Positions 1 to 10,168 of a DNA stretch of 64,000 nucleotides are shown here, one piece after another. A program made the translations under genes and the position numbers. This DNA is from Bradyrhizobium sp. AZCC 2262 (GTDB lineage: Bacteria; Pseudomonadota; Alphaproteobacteria; Rhizobiales; Xanthobacteraceae). The stretch lies in NCBI RefSeq assembly GCF_036924535.1, contig NZ_JAZHRT010000001.1:7936001-8000000 (forward strand), read 5' to 3'. Within the stretch, counting starts at the first letter, position 1. Each line of letters starts with the position of its first letter. The notes under the pieces are model-generated. The model did not search any database and was not told the origin of the DNA. It saw only the letters and a list, made by a program, of their open reading frames with translations.

Positions 1-1
1 C

Positions 2-589
2 CCCTGCGGCCCCAGCCTCGCGTCCTTCATGGTGACCAACGAGGATGGTCGCGATGTCGAGACCATCCTGATCGGCCGGGAGGGCGCGGTCGGGGGCATC
101 GTCAGCCAAGGCTATCTCCCGGCCTATACCCGCATCGCGGTCAAGTTTGCCGGGCCGTTCGTGCGGCTTTCGGTCGGAAAGCTCGACGCGGCCAAGTCGA
201 AATCACGCACGCTGAACAACATTTTCGCACGTTACGCCGACTGCATGTTGGCCCAGATCTTCCAGTCCACCGCCTGCAACGCGATCCATTCGATCGAGCA
301 GCGCACGGCGAAATGGATCATTTCGGCGATGGAACGCACCGACGGCGAGGAGGTCGTGCCGCTGACTCATGAGCAATTGGCGACCCTGCTCGGGGTCGGC
401 CGCTCCTATACCAGCCGGGTCATCCAGACCTTCAAGGCGGAGGGGACGCTGGAGACCCGGCGCGGCTCGATCCTGGTCCGCAACCCGGATGCGCTGCGAA
501 ACCGCTCCTGCGGCTGCAACGAGGCCGTGAAGGGCCATTTTGACGAGGTTTTGCGCGGGGTCTATCCCGATCCCGAAAAGGGCAATTAG
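2..589 (+). CDS. Crp/Fnr family transcriptional regulator (5' end outside window)
   Basis: The frame is open from the first bases of the window, so the start and most of the cyclic-nucleotide-binding-like sensor domain are missing. The visible part begins in the sensor beta-barrel (GREGAVGGIV), passes a long dimerisation helix and ends in a winged helix-turn-helix of the Crp type (LTHEQLATLLGVGRSYTSRV), where the recognition helix would contact DNA. The C-terminus is cysteine-bearing (SCGC), but the N-terminal cysteines of an Fnr-type iron-sulfur sensor cannot be checked. A cytoplasmic DNA-binding regulator is well supported; ligand and targets are unknown. Confidence 0.88.
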   Translation, partial: PCGPSLASFMVTNEDGRDVETILIGREGAVGGIVSQGYLPAYTRIAVKFAGPFVRLSVGKLDAAKSKSRTLNNIFARYADCMLAQIFQSTACNAIHSIEQRTAKWIISAMERTDGEEVVPLTHEQLATLLGVGRSYTSRVIQTFKAEGTLETRRGSILVRNPDALRNRSCGCNEAVKGHFDEVLRGVYPDPEKGN

Positions 590-685
590 GGCCGGCGACA
601 CGCCCAAAATCGGCTAACCAAATGCCAAACAAACCATTGTTTTTTGGCGTTTTCTGAATATATTGCGCCGCAACGCGTAAGGTGT

Positions 686-715
686 GCCCGGTCGTTTTGG
701 CCGGGCTTCCTTTTT
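686..715 (+). terminator. Hairpin and T-run after the Crp/Fnr gene
   Basis: GCCCGG at 686-691 pairs with CCGGGC at 701-706 and is followed by a T-rich run at 707-715. It lies about 100 bases after the regulator stop codon and could end its transcript. The rest of the 366-base gap before typA (590-955) holds two copies of repeat family A and no supported gene. Confidence 0.5.
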
Positions 716-737
716 GGGGGAGAAAGCGCCCCCGGAG

Positions 738-810
738 TATGATCCGGAAAAGTGGCTACCGGTTTTCCCTCGGGACAAACGCGGTACGCGTTTGCCCGGA
801 GATCATGCTC
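738..810. repeat. Dispersed palindromic repeat, family A, copy 1 (enlarged centre)
   Basis: Carries the family A signature: atgatccggaaaagtgg, an ACCGGTTTTCC core, and a closing gatcatgctc. This copy has an extra segment (cgggacaaacgcggtacgcg) between core and closing arm. Related copies are at 882, 10984, 14367 and 40865. Confidence 0.8.
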
Positions 811-881
811 AAACAAAATAGACAGCGCGGGATGACGATTCGAAGAAGCGTCATCACGCGCCAGTATTCCAGGTTTTAGAA

Positions 882-926
882 GCGCGATCCGGAAAAGTGG
901 GTCCCGGTTTTCCGGTGAGATCGCGC
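882..926. repeat. Dispersed palindromic repeat, family A, copy 2
   Basis: gcgcgatccggaaaagtgg followed by CCCGGTTTTCC and gagatcgcgc. The outer arms read GCGCGATC/GATCGCGC rather than GCATGATC/GATCATGC, so the two arms have changed together. It lies 30 bases before the typA start. Confidence 0.8.
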
Positions 927-955
927 ATCCACCATGCACGACCAGAAGAAGAGCC

Positions 956-2782
<1,827 letters not shown>

Positions 2783-2793
2783 CTGCCCCGGCT

Positions 2794-2892
2794 CGTCATG
2801 CCCCGCGAAGGCGGGGCATCCAGTAATAACTAGCGCCTGAGATAGAACCGAGGGGGCCGCGGCGTACTGGATCATCCGCTTTCGCGGATGAT
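2794..2892. repeat. Dispersed repeat, family F, copy 1 (two hairpins)
   Basis: Starts with ctcgtcatgcc. It contains a perfect hairpin TGCCCCGC-gaag-GCGGGGCA (2799-2818) and a second one TCATCCGC-tttc-GCGGATGA (2872-2891). Related elements with the gtcatgcc opening lie at 32551 and, more distantly, 60737. The first hairpin may double as a typA terminator. Confidence 0.65.
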
Positions 2893-2949
2893 GACAGCTA
2901 TGCATGCCGCGACTTCAGGCGCGGCGGCGAACATGCTAGAGGCAAGGGC

Positions 2950-4206
2950 ATGTCCTCCCTCCCCTCCTCTGTCGATGTCGCCATCATCGGCGCCGGCGCC
3001 GCCGGCCTCGGCGCCGCGAACGCGCTGAAGAATTCCGGCCTCTCCGTCCTCGTGCTGGAAGCGCGCGATCGCGTCGGCGGCCGGGCGCACACCATCATGG
3101 CCTCGCCTGACGTCACCTTCGACGTCGGCTGCGGCTGGCTGCATTCGGCGGACGAAAATTCCTTCGTCAAAATCGCCGAACGGCTCGGCTTCGAAATCAA
3201 CAAGTCACTGCCGCCCTGGCGCGAACGCGCCTATGGCAAGGCATTTCCACAAGAAGATCGCGACGACTTCATCCGCGCTCTGGATGCGTTCTACGATCGC
3301 GCCGAGAAGGCCGCGATCGACGCCGAGCAGAGCGGCCGAGACGTTGCCGCCAGCCTGTCTCTCGAGCCCGGCAACCGCTGGAACCCGATGATCGATGCGA
3401 TCTCGACCTACATCAATGGCTGCGAGCTCGATCAGGTCTCCATTCTAGACATGGACGCCTATGAGGATACCGACCTCAACTGGCGCATCCGCCGCGGCTA
3501 CGGCACGCTGATTGCCGCCTATGGCGCGACATGTCCGCTCGCGCTCAAGTGCGAGGTGACTCTGATCGATCATTCAGCAAAGCGCGTCCGCATCGAAACT
3601 TCGCGGGGCACGCTGACGGCCGACAAGGTGATCGTCACCGTGCCGACCAATTTGATCGCCGACGAAGCCATCCGCTTTCATCCGCCCTTGCCGGCAAAAG
3701 TCGACGCCGCGCGCGGCCTGCCGCTCGGCCTCGCCGACAAGGTGACACTCGCTTTGGACCAGCCGGAGACACTGCCGAAAGAAGGCAATCTGCGCGCCGC
3801 CACCATGCGCACCGAAATGGGCACCTATCACATCCGCCCATTCGGCCAGCCCTGCATCGAAGGCTTTTTCGGCGGCCGTTTTGCGCAATCGCTGGAAGAC
3901 GGCGGCGAAGGCGCAATTGCCGCCGCGAGCATCGACGAGATCGTCTCGTTTCTCGGCAACGATTTTCGCCGCAAGCTGAAACCGCTTGCAGAATCGCGCT
4001 GGGCCCACGACCCGTTTGCGCGCGGTTCGTATTCGCACGCGCTGCCGGGCCACGCGGGGGACCGCGAAGTGCTGGCCGCGCCGGTCGACGGGCGATTATT
4101 CTTTGCGGGAGAGGCGACGTCGCCGGGGTTTTTCTCGACCGCGCATGGGGCAAGGGATTCGGGAGACAGGGCGGCGAAAGAAATACTACACGCTATCAAC
4201 AAGTAG
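2950..4206 (+). CDS. FAD-dependent amine oxidase family protein
   Basis: 418 residues with an N-terminal Rossmann FAD site (IIGAGAAGLGAANAL), the VGGRAHT segment typical of flavin monoamine oxidases, and a C-terminal FAD-contact motif (LFFAGEATSPGFFSTAHGA). These features place it in the amine oxidase family, which oxidises primary or secondary amines with oxygen, giving peroxide. There is no signal peptide, so it should be cytoplasmic. The substrate cannot be read from the sequence. It is followed by a small IS-interrupted gene on the same strand. Confidence 0.9.
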   Translation: MSSLPSSVDVAIIGAGAAGLGAANALKNSGLSVLVLEARDRVGGRAHTIMASPDVTFDVGCGWLHSADENSFVKIAERLGFEINKSLPPWRERAYGKAFPQEDRDDFIRALDAFYDRAEKAAIDAEQSGRDVAASLSLEPGNRWNPMIDAISTYINGCELDQVSILDMDAYEDTDLNWRIRRGYGTLIAAYGATCPLALKCEVTLIDHSAKRVRIETSRGTLTADKVIVTVPTNLIADEAIRFHPPLPAKVDAARGLPLGLADKVTLALDQPETLPKEGNLRAATMRTEMGTYHIRPFGQPCIEGFFGGRFAQSLEDGGEGAIAAASIDEIVSFLGNDFRRKLKPLAESRWAHDPFARGSYSHALPGHAGDREVLAAPVDGRLFFAGEATSPGFFSTAHGARDSGDRAAKEILHAINK

Positions 4207-4356
4207 GGCCACTTGCGCGACATCTACCATGGTCTATCCTGCGGATAGACGCTTGTCGGAAATCGCCATGAAGAAAACTACAGACAATTGGACGTGGCAA
4301 GAGATCAGCTTTCCCAAGTGGCGTAGCACCGTGAACCGGCGGCTTAAGGATATCTA

Positions 4357-5891
4357 GTCGTCCGTGAAGAACCATCCAAGCGGTTGATCAAGAATCGATT
4401 TTCCGGGCGAGATTGGCTTTGAGATTGCAAGCTTTGGGGCTTTGACTGCCCAAAAGCTTGCAATTTCATTTTTGAGGATTCCGTCGAATCGCGAGCCGTG
4501 ATTCCGTCATCGCATCGGAGGGAGCGATGCGACCAAGGGAACGACGAGAGACGGGACAAGCCGATCTTCTGCGCTCGCGGCTGGACGCGATCATCGACAT
4601 GGGCCACCCGCTGGTGAAGCTGGCACAGACGATCGACTGGTCGTTCCTGGAGCAGCGGTTCGGGGCGGTCTATGAGGACAAGCCGGGCCGGCCGCCATTG
4701 CCGACCCGCCTGATGGCGGGACTCGCGATCCTCAAGCACACCTACGACCTCTCTGATGAGGTGTTGTGCGAGCGCTGGGTGGAGAACCCCTATTACCAGT
4801 TCTTCTGCGGCGAGGAGTTCTTCCAGCACCGGTTGGTGTTCGATCGCTCTTCGCTGACGCGCTGGCGACAGCGGATGGGCGAGGAGAAGTTGCAGGCCTT
4901 GCTGCAGGAGAGCCTTGCGGTGGCCAGCAAGACCGAGGCGATCAAACCGGCCGATCTTAATCGGGTCATCATTGATACGACGGTGCAGCCCAAGAACGTG
5001 ATGTTCCCGACCGATGCCAGGCTGCTGAACCGCGCCCGCGAGATCCTGGTCCGGCTGGCGAAGCGATATGGTGTCAAGCTGCGCCAGTCCTATGCCAGGG
5101 TGGGCAAGTTCGCGCTGATCAAGCACCAGCGTTATGCCCACGCCAAGCAGTTCAAGCGCGCCAACAGAGCCTTGAAGAAGCTCAAAATCTATCTCGGCCG
5201 CATCATCCGCGACATAGGCCGCAAACTCGGCGGCAACGCCGACTTGCTCGGGGGGGTCGTGTTGGAGCGCATGCTGGCGCGGGCGCGACAAGTGCTCGAG
5301 CAGAAGCAGCGCCAGCGTGGCCCGAAGCTCTACTCGCTGCACGCGCCGGAGGTGGAATGCATCGGCAAGGGCAAGGCGCACCGGCCTTACGAGTTCGGCG
5401 TCAAGGTCTCGGTCGCCACTACGCTGGCGCACGCCAAGGGCGGGCAGTTCGTGAGCCATGTGAAGGCGCTGCCCGGCAACCCCTATGACGGCCACACACT
5501 TGCAACCGTCATCCCCGAGATGGAGGCGCTGATCGGCAACACCATCGAGCGCGCGCTCCTCGACAAGGGCTATCGCGGCCACAACGCTCCGCCCGATTAC
5601 AAGTTCAGGGTGTTCATCTCAGGACAGAAGCGGCGGGTGACGCCACAGATCAAGCGCCAGCTGCGACGGCGTTCCGCCGTCGAGCCGGTCATCGGCCACC
5701 TCAAATCCGAGCACCGCATGGGCCGCAACTACCTCTGGCATCGTGAAGGCGACGCCATCAACGCCGTCCTCGCCGCCGTCGGCTATAACTTCCGCCGCCT
5801 GATCTGCTGGCTCAGGCTCTTGTTGTGGCAAATCATCGCCACCTTCCCCGGGTCAATCCAGCCTGAAAATCCAGGATTCTTCACGGCCGAC
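4357..5891 (+). mobile_element. IS5-like insertion sequence, 1535 bp
   Basis: Imperfect terminal inverted repeats: the left end gtcgtccgtgaagaacc matches the reverse complement of the right end, gtcggccgtgaagaatc, at 15 of 17 positions. The element is flanked by the direct repeat TATCTA (4351-4356 and 5892-5897). Because TA borders both ends, the exact edge of the target duplication is ambiguous, but excision as stated restores the host frame. It carries one transposase gene. Confidence 0.9.
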
Positions 5892-5930
5892 TATCTACCT
5901 CATCACAATCGACGATGCAGGCATCGATGA
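4527..5930 (+). CDS. IS5-like DDE transposase
   Basis: 467 residues as read. The N-terminal part (RLMAGLAILKHTYDLSDE, then FQHRLVFDRSSLTRWRQRMG) is the DUF772-type transposase domain. The catalytic acidic residues can be placed at VIIDTT, LLDKGYRGH and AVEPVIGHLK. The frame has no stop inside the element: it crosses the right inverted repeat and ends 39 bases into the host gene, so the last 13 residues are host-encoded. The ATG follows a purine-rich GGAGGGAGCG. All catalytic segments are present, so the enzyme may be active. Confidence 0.93.
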   Translation: MRPRERRETGQADLLRSRLDAIIDMGHPLVKLAQTIDWSFLEQRFGAVYEDKPGRPPLPTRLMAGLAILKHTYDLSDEVLCERWVENPYYQFFCGEEFFQHRLVFDRSSLTRWRQRMGEEKLQALLQESLAVASKTEAIKPADLNRVIIDTTVQPKNVMFPTDARLLNRAREILVRLAKRYGVKLRQSYARVGKFALIKHQRYAHAKQFKRANRALKKLKIYLGRIIRDIGRKLGGNADLLGGVVLERMLARARQVLEQKQRQRGPKLYSLHAPEVECIGKGKAHRPYEFGVKVSVATTLAHAKGGQFVSHVKALPGNPYDGHTLATVIPEMEALIGNTIERALLDKGYRGHNAPPDYKFRVFISGQKRRVTPQIKRQLRRRSAVEPVIGHLKSEHRMGRNYLWHREGDAINAVLAAVGYNFRRLICWLRLLLWQIIATFPGSIQPENPGFFTADYLPHHNRRCRHR

Positions 5931-6032
5931 TGAGAGGTTGGTCTCACATTGGCAGATGAAGCAATCTCCCTACGAGTTTGTCGAATGGTATGCCATCAAG
6001 TACGACCTTGATCCCAAGTATGCCATCGGACT

Positions 6033-6935
6033 TTAGCCCTTGAAGACGTTATCCCGATGAAACCTGAGAAAGTGCGCATTCGGATGAAGGGTTTCGTCCT
6101 TCGGTAGGTAGATAGCACCACTCTTGTTCAAGAGACGTGCAGCGTCTTCGGGAACATGGTTCTTTGCGACGAGTATCTTGTAGTCGTCTCCTACCGAAAT
6201 AAGCCCTCTATCAAACATCCAATGCACTGTTCCAGAAAGGGCTAGGCCGTTGCGAACAGAGTCGGGACCTTTCGCCGCTACGGGCTGGATATGCGCCGCC
6301 TGAACCTCGGGACGTCCACCCCCATTGATCAGACGTAACCCAGTCATTGCGCACCGGTTCGTGTATGCGGTGCGCACATTGTACATGAAAGACTTTTCGC
6401 GGAACAGACGAGTAACCGTCACCTCGACCATTGGCCGCTCGAAGGGAATATCCGGCTCCGAAATTTCGTTCTGAAGTCCGCCAAGTGCCGTTTCGAGCTC
6501 TTGTCCTATGATCGGCGAGTATCCCGCCTTCAATATTTTATTGAACTCGCTCTCGGACAATAGTCGTACCGCGCTACCGAAAGCTCCTTTGTTCGTACTA
6601 CCGTCCTCCTTTTGAAGTGCGTTTTCGTAGTACATAGAACCTTCAGCGAACGGGACCGTGCTCGCAAAATCTTGGTAGTCGGCTACAAAAGCGAAATAGT
6701 GATCGGGAAGGTCCTTATCCTCCACAATCTCCTTGACACGAGCGAAACCAAAGTAAGCTTGTCTTCCACCTGAGCTGGACAACTCTGACGTCGATCGACG
6801 GGGCTCGTAGTAGACTATGTAGTCACCCACTGTTTGCTTAGCTCGATCAAGATATCGACGAGGAAAATGGTAACGGAATTCAGGCAAATCCTTATAACTC
6901 GGAGTTACCTTGGTGGTAAAAACGGCGTTGGCCAT
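6033..6935 (-). CDS. HNH endonuclease with N-terminal PUA/EVE-like domain
   Basis: 300 residues. The C-terminal half has an HNH nuclease core of the HNH_2 type: CAMTGL, then AAHIQP (first H), RNGLAL (N) and TVHWMFDRG (second H). The N-terminal 100 residues (YHFPRRYL, GDYIVYYEP, AYFGFARV) resemble PUA-superfamily modules that in other nucleases read modified bases; that assignment is by pattern only. Such proteins act as modification-dependent (type IV-like) restriction enzymes. No methylase or partner gene is adjacent. Its codons look noticeably less GC-biased than those of the neighbours, which fits acquisition. Confidence 0.8.
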   Translation of the reverse strand: MANAVFTTKVTPSYKDLPEFRYHFPRRYLDRAKQTVGDYIVYYEPRRSTSELSSSGGRQAYFGFARVKEIVEDKDLPDHYFAFVADYQDFASTVPFAEGSMYYENALQKEDGSTNKGAFGSAVRLLSESEFNKILKAGYSPIIGQELETALGGLQNEISEPDIPFERPMVEVTVTRLFREKSFMYNVRTAYTNRCAMTGLRLINGGGRPEVQAAHIQPVAAKGPDSVRNGLALSGTVHWMFDRGLISVGDDYKILVAKNHVPEDAARLLNKSGAIYLPKDETLHPNAHFLRFHRDNVFKG

Positions 6936-7008
6936 TGGTCCGTGAACTCGCTCAAGCGCCTAGATACCCCCTAGGGTAGAACAGCCCATGTGGGTTTGGA
7001 TAGCCCAT

Positions 7009-7416
7009 TTACTCCAACACCCTCGCCCGCACATCCGCATCCGGCACGAAGCATTCGTCGTACTTTCCGAAAATCCGGTAGCGGTTGCGCGCCACGAGAT
7101 TATAGACCACGTCACGCAGCGGTTTTGGCACCAGAAATAACGCGCGCGTCCAGCGCCATCGCGGCAGATGCGACAGTACCGTCAGAGCGCCGTCGGATTT
7201 GAAGTGAGCGACGCCGCCATGAATGACCGCATTGGTATCGGGATCGTTTGGATCGATGCCAAAAGCCTGCGCCAGCCGCGTGCCGTAAGGCGATTGGATC
7301 GCGGTGAAACGAAATCGCGCCGCCGCATCGCGCGTCGCGACGAAGCGGATCCAGCGCGAGCAGAAGATGCAGACGCCGTCATAGAGGATCACGTCATCGT
7401 CGGGCCAATGGGTCAT
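7009..7416 (-). CDS. DCC-family thiol-disulfide oxidoreductase-like protein (DUF393)
   Basis: 135 residues from MTHWPDDD. The YDGVCIFC segment holds the D-x-x-C-x-x-C signature that names the DCC (DUF393) family, followed by the family's conserved LxxLP...R and C-terminal NRYRIFGKYDEC. The family is thioredoxin-like, with unproven redox function. A start 16 codons upstream is possible, but that stretch is repeat family B sequence, so 7416 is preferred. Last gene of a four-gene minus-strand operon. Confidence 0.85.
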   Translation of the reverse strand: MTHWPDDDVILYDGVCIFCSRWIRFVATRDAAARFRFTAIQSPYGTRLAQAFGIDPNDPDTNAVIHGGVAHFKSDGALTVLSHLPRWRWTRALFLVPKPLRDVVYNLVARNRYRIFGKYDECFVPDADVRARVLE

Positions 7417-7430
7417 GGGCACTCTTTGTT

Positions 7431-7483
7431 TTGACGCGTTCTCGTCACGCGAACCGGTTCCCACTTCGCTTGAAAACGCTATC
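7431..7483. repeat. Dispersed palindromic repeat, family B, copy 1
   Basis: ttgacgcgttctcgtcacgc followed by gaaccggttcccacttcgct and gaaaacgctat. It shares the ACCGGT core with family A but has GCGTTTTC/GAAAACGC arms. It fills the gap between the DCC and SDR-DoxX genes and supplies the SDR-DoxX stop codon. Confidence 0.78.
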
Positions 7484-8798
7484 TATTATCCAGGGTCAGC
7501 AGCGCCACCAGCATCAGCACGACGGCGGGACCGGTCTTCACCAGCGCGCCGAGCGGCTCGATCCAGAGGTCCGGCGTCAGGATCGCCGCGCCAACCATAT
7601 AACCCAGCGACGCGACGATACCCGCGACCAAGCCAACTGCCGCGGTACGACGGAACGAGATCAGCACGCCGATGCTCATATCCATCAAGCTTGTTCCGAT
7701 TGTGAGAGGCGCGACGAGCCACGGCGGAAAGCCGTGGCTCCGTAGGATTTCCGCTGCCGTGTCATAGGAGATCACCAGCGCAATGAAGCCCGAGACGACC
7801 CAGAACAGCACGAGGCTTGCGATCATGAGCGCCTTGATCAGGAACAGCCGGGCAAACCATTTGTCCTGGATGGTCGCCGGGCGTTTTCCGGCCGTCTGTT
7901 CGATACGCTTCGGCACGATGCCGGTGGCGGCCATCCAGCCGGCGGGGTCGCCGCTGACGCCGCGCCGCAGCTCCGCGATCGCGGTGGTTCGCATCGGCGG
8001 CATCCAGCCAAGCCGGTTTGCGAGATCGCCGAATCCAGCGCCGAGATCGAGCAGGCACGCCGGCATCACGATGCGCCACCATCTGCCGGTGCCGAACACC
8101 TCGCGGAATTGATCGATCACGCCACCGAGCGTGACCGGCTGCTGCTGCATCAGGTCCCATGTCACGGCGTTCGCCTCAGAAGGATCGCGCGCCGCAAGCC
8201 AGGCGATGGTCGCCGCAATGTCCTCCATGGCGACCGGCTGGAATGGCGCGTCCCGCTCGGCGGCCGGAAGATCGAACGGATACGCCGCGAGCGAGCGCAC
8301 CATGGCGCTGCCACCATAAGCCGCAAGCGCCACCACGAAGCCCGGCCGCAGGATCGTGAACGCGACGCCGGATTCCGCGATCAGCCGCTCGGCCTCCCGT
8401 TTGGTGATGCTGAAAGCGGTGCGGTCGGTCTCGGTCGTGCCGGGAATCGAGATATGCACCAGCCGGATCGCGCGGTCGCTGTCGCGGATCGCCTGCAACA
8501 GCCGCGCGACGAAATCGCAATGCACGGCGGCCGTGTCGCTGCCGGGGCCGTCCTGCAGCACACCGAGGCAATTGACGACGACATCGATGTGGTGATCGCG
8601 CAGCAGCCGCGCCAGCCTCTCCGCTTTCATCGACATGACAGGCAGTTCGAGGTCGAGCGCGCCGCCTTTCTGCGACGCGGACGGTTTGCGGGCGACACCC
8701 ACCACGGCAAATCCCCGCTCGCGCAGATCATCGGTGACGAAGCGGCCGATCAGGCCGGAGGCCCCGAGCACGAGAATTTTTCGGATGTCGGCGTTCAT
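7479..8798 (-). CDS. SDR-type NAD(P)-binding protein fused to DoxX-like membrane domain
   Basis: 439 residues. Residues 1-300 form an atypical short-chain dehydrogenase/NmrA-like Rossmann domain (ILVLGASGLIGRFV). The last 130 residues hold four hydrophobic segments (LIKALMIASLVLFWVVSGFI, then a motif-rich TSLMDMSIGVLISF and two more) typical of DoxX-like membrane domains. The enzyme would sit on the inner membrane with its Rossmann domain in the cytoplasm. The DUF2269 gene ends six bases upstream. Its stop codon lies inside repeat B. Substrate unknown. Confidence 0.88.
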   Translation of the reverse strand: MNADIRKILVLGASGLIGRFVTDDLRERGFAVVGVARKPSASQKGGALDLELPVMSMKAERLARLLRDHHIDVVVNCLGVLQDGPGSDTAAVHCDFVARLLQAIRDSDRAIRLVHISIPGTTETDRTAFSITKREAERLIAESGVAFTILRPGFVVALAAYGGSAMVRSLAAYPFDLPAAERDAPFQPVAMEDIAATIAWLAARDPSEANAVTWDLMQQQPVTLGGVIDQFREVFGTGRWWRIVMPACLLDLGAGFGDLANRLGWMPPMRTTAIAELRRGVSGDPAGWMAATGIVPKRIEQTAGKRPATIQDKWFARLFLIKALMIASLVLFWVVSGFIALVISYDTAAEILRSHGFPPWLVAPLTIGTSLMDMSIGVLISFRRTAAVGLVAGIVASLGYMVGAAILTPDLWIEPLGALVKTGPAVVLMLVALLTLDNR

Positions 8799-8804
8799 AC
8801 TTGC

Positions 8805-9272
8805 CTAGATCGGTTTGGCGATCATCAGCCAGAGAATAGCCATGACCGCGCCGAAACCGGGAATCCCGAACAGAACCCAGCGGTGGAAAAGTGCGAAATA
8901 GCGTGGTGGCAACTCCTGGTTTTGCTCAACCGCCTTGCGCGCGAGATCGCGCATTTCGATCTGCATGAAGATGACCGGCACCCAGAACAGCCCCGCGACC
9001 GCATAGAGCCCGAGCGAGGTCATCAGCCAACGCTCGCTCCACATGGTAGAGGACAGCCACATCAGCACGCCGCCACTCACCGGCTGCAGCAGCACCGCCG
9101 TCAACGTGAACAGCATGTCGGCGATCACGACGGTCTCGGCCGTACGCGCGATGAAGGCTGCGTCCCGGCTGCGATGGGCCATCAGCATGAAGAACGCGAT
9201 GCCGGCGCCGGTGCCCAGAATGACGATCGCACCGAGCACGTGCAGATATTTGACGAGGAAATACAACGTCAT
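8805..9272 (-). CDS. DUF2269 integral membrane protein
   Basis: 155 residues starting MTLYFLVKYLHVLGAIVILG, with four predicted membrane helices and the DUF2269 pattern (KYLHVLGAI, GTGAGIAFFML). The start codon overlaps the upstream hydrolase stop as ATGA (9269-9272), a sign of translational coupling; longer starts would run into the hydrolase gene. Function of the family is not known. Association with an SDR-DoxX and a DCC protein suggests a membrane redox or envelope role (inference). Confidence 0.87.
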   Translation of the reverse strand: MTLYFLVKYLHVLGAIVILGTGAGIAFFMLMAHRSRDAAFIARTAETVVIADMLFTLTAVLLQPVSGGVLMWLSSTMWSERWLMTSLGLYAVAGLFWVPVIFMQIEMRDLARKAVEQNQELPPRYFALFHRWVLFGIPGFGAVMAILWLMIAKPI

Positions 9273-10168
9273 CGCTTCTTCGCTTGGGTTGGGAATCGCG
9301 CCTTCAAGGCGCGATCGAGTTCGCCTCCAGCGAGTTTTACACCGCCCTCGGTCTCCACCAGCCAATGCCCCTCGCTGCCGTGGGCCGGCAGCACCTGAAA
9401 ATCGGCCCTGCCGCCGGCGGCACGAAACGCATCGACCAGTTGGCGCGAGAAAGCCGGCGAAAAATAGCTGTCATTGGCCGCCACCAGCCAGGTCACTTTT
9501 ACGCGCGCGGCCTTGCCGAACTCGCCCACCGCGGCCATCAGCGTATGCGGCGCGCAGACCCGATTGGGAAAATCATTGGCATGCCCGCCGCGCCCCGGAG
9601 CGAACGCGATGATGGCGGCAACGTTCTTCGGCTCTTCGCTGGCCAGCGCCAGTACGCCCCAGGCCCCGGCCGAATGGCCGATCACGACCATGCCCTCGGG
9701 CCGGATGAAGGATTGCATGCGCAGAAGGCCGACCGCGGCGGCAATCTCATTCGCCGTGACGCGACCAGATTTGGCGTAATCGGCCTCGTCGCAGCCACCC
9801 TGATCTTCGAGATATTTTCCGCCGGTCGCGCCATGGCCCAGCCGCTCGGGGACCAGCACGGCAAAGCCGCGCGCCACCAGCCAGGTGGCGAGCGCGCGGT
9901 ATTCGGGCTGCGGCATTTGCGCCCGTCGCATGACGTTCTGGGTGGAAGCGTGCGCGATCACGGCAAGTGGAAACGGTCCCTCGCCTGGCGGCCGAAACAG
10001 CACCGCATGCGCCGCGGTTGCGACATCGGGCGACGGCACCAGCCATTGCTGCAAACGATAAGGCTCGCCCTCCGCACCTTGCGCGCCTAGGGCGGGCTGC
10101 GCCGATGCGGCCTTCATGCCCAGCGCGGCCACGAGAATCAGCGCAAAAAGCAGGTTTGGCGGATGCAT
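9269..10168 (-). CDS. Exported alpha/beta hydrolase (dienelactone-hydrolase-like)
   Basis: 299 residues from MHPPNLLFALILVAALGM, which is a signal peptide ending at about AASAQ, so the product should be periplasmic. The nucleophile elbow is GHSAG, and HGSEGHW near the C-terminus can supply the catalytic histidine. An upstream start 16 codons earlier would hide the signal peptide and is less likely. First gene of the hydrolase-DUF2269-SDR/DoxX-DCC operon. Substrate unknown. Confidence 0.85.
   Translation of the reverse strand: MHPPNLLFALILVAALGMKAASAQPALGAQGAEGEPYRLQQWLVPSPDVATAAHAVLFRPPGEGPFPLAVIAHASTQNVMRRAQMPQPEYRALATWLVARGFAVLVPERLGHGATGGKYLEDQGGCDEADYAKSGRVTANEIAAAVGLLRMQSFIRPEGMVVIGHSAGAWGVLALASEEPKNVAAIIAFAPGRGGHANDFPNRVCAPHTLMAAVGEFGKAARVKVTWLVAANDSYFSPAFSRQLVDAFRAAGGRADFQVLPAHGSEGHWLVETEGGVKLAGGELDRALKARFPTQAKKR

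Larger units (their letters stand above)
4268..6036 (+). pseudogene. Small 75-codon gene split by an IS5-like element
   Basis: The first 29 codons (4268-4356, starting MKKTTDNWTWQEISFPKW) run into the insertion sequence and hit TAG inside the junction. Removing 4357-5891 and one copy of the flanking TATCTA restores a continuous frame of 75 residues with ...RRLKDI-YLITIDDAGIDD... across the join, ending with TAG at 6034-6036. The intact product would be a small, tryptophan-rich, acidic-tailed cytoplasmic protein of no known function. Its tail overlaps the tail of the HNH gene by four bases, so the two were neighbours before the insertion. Confidence 0.85.
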
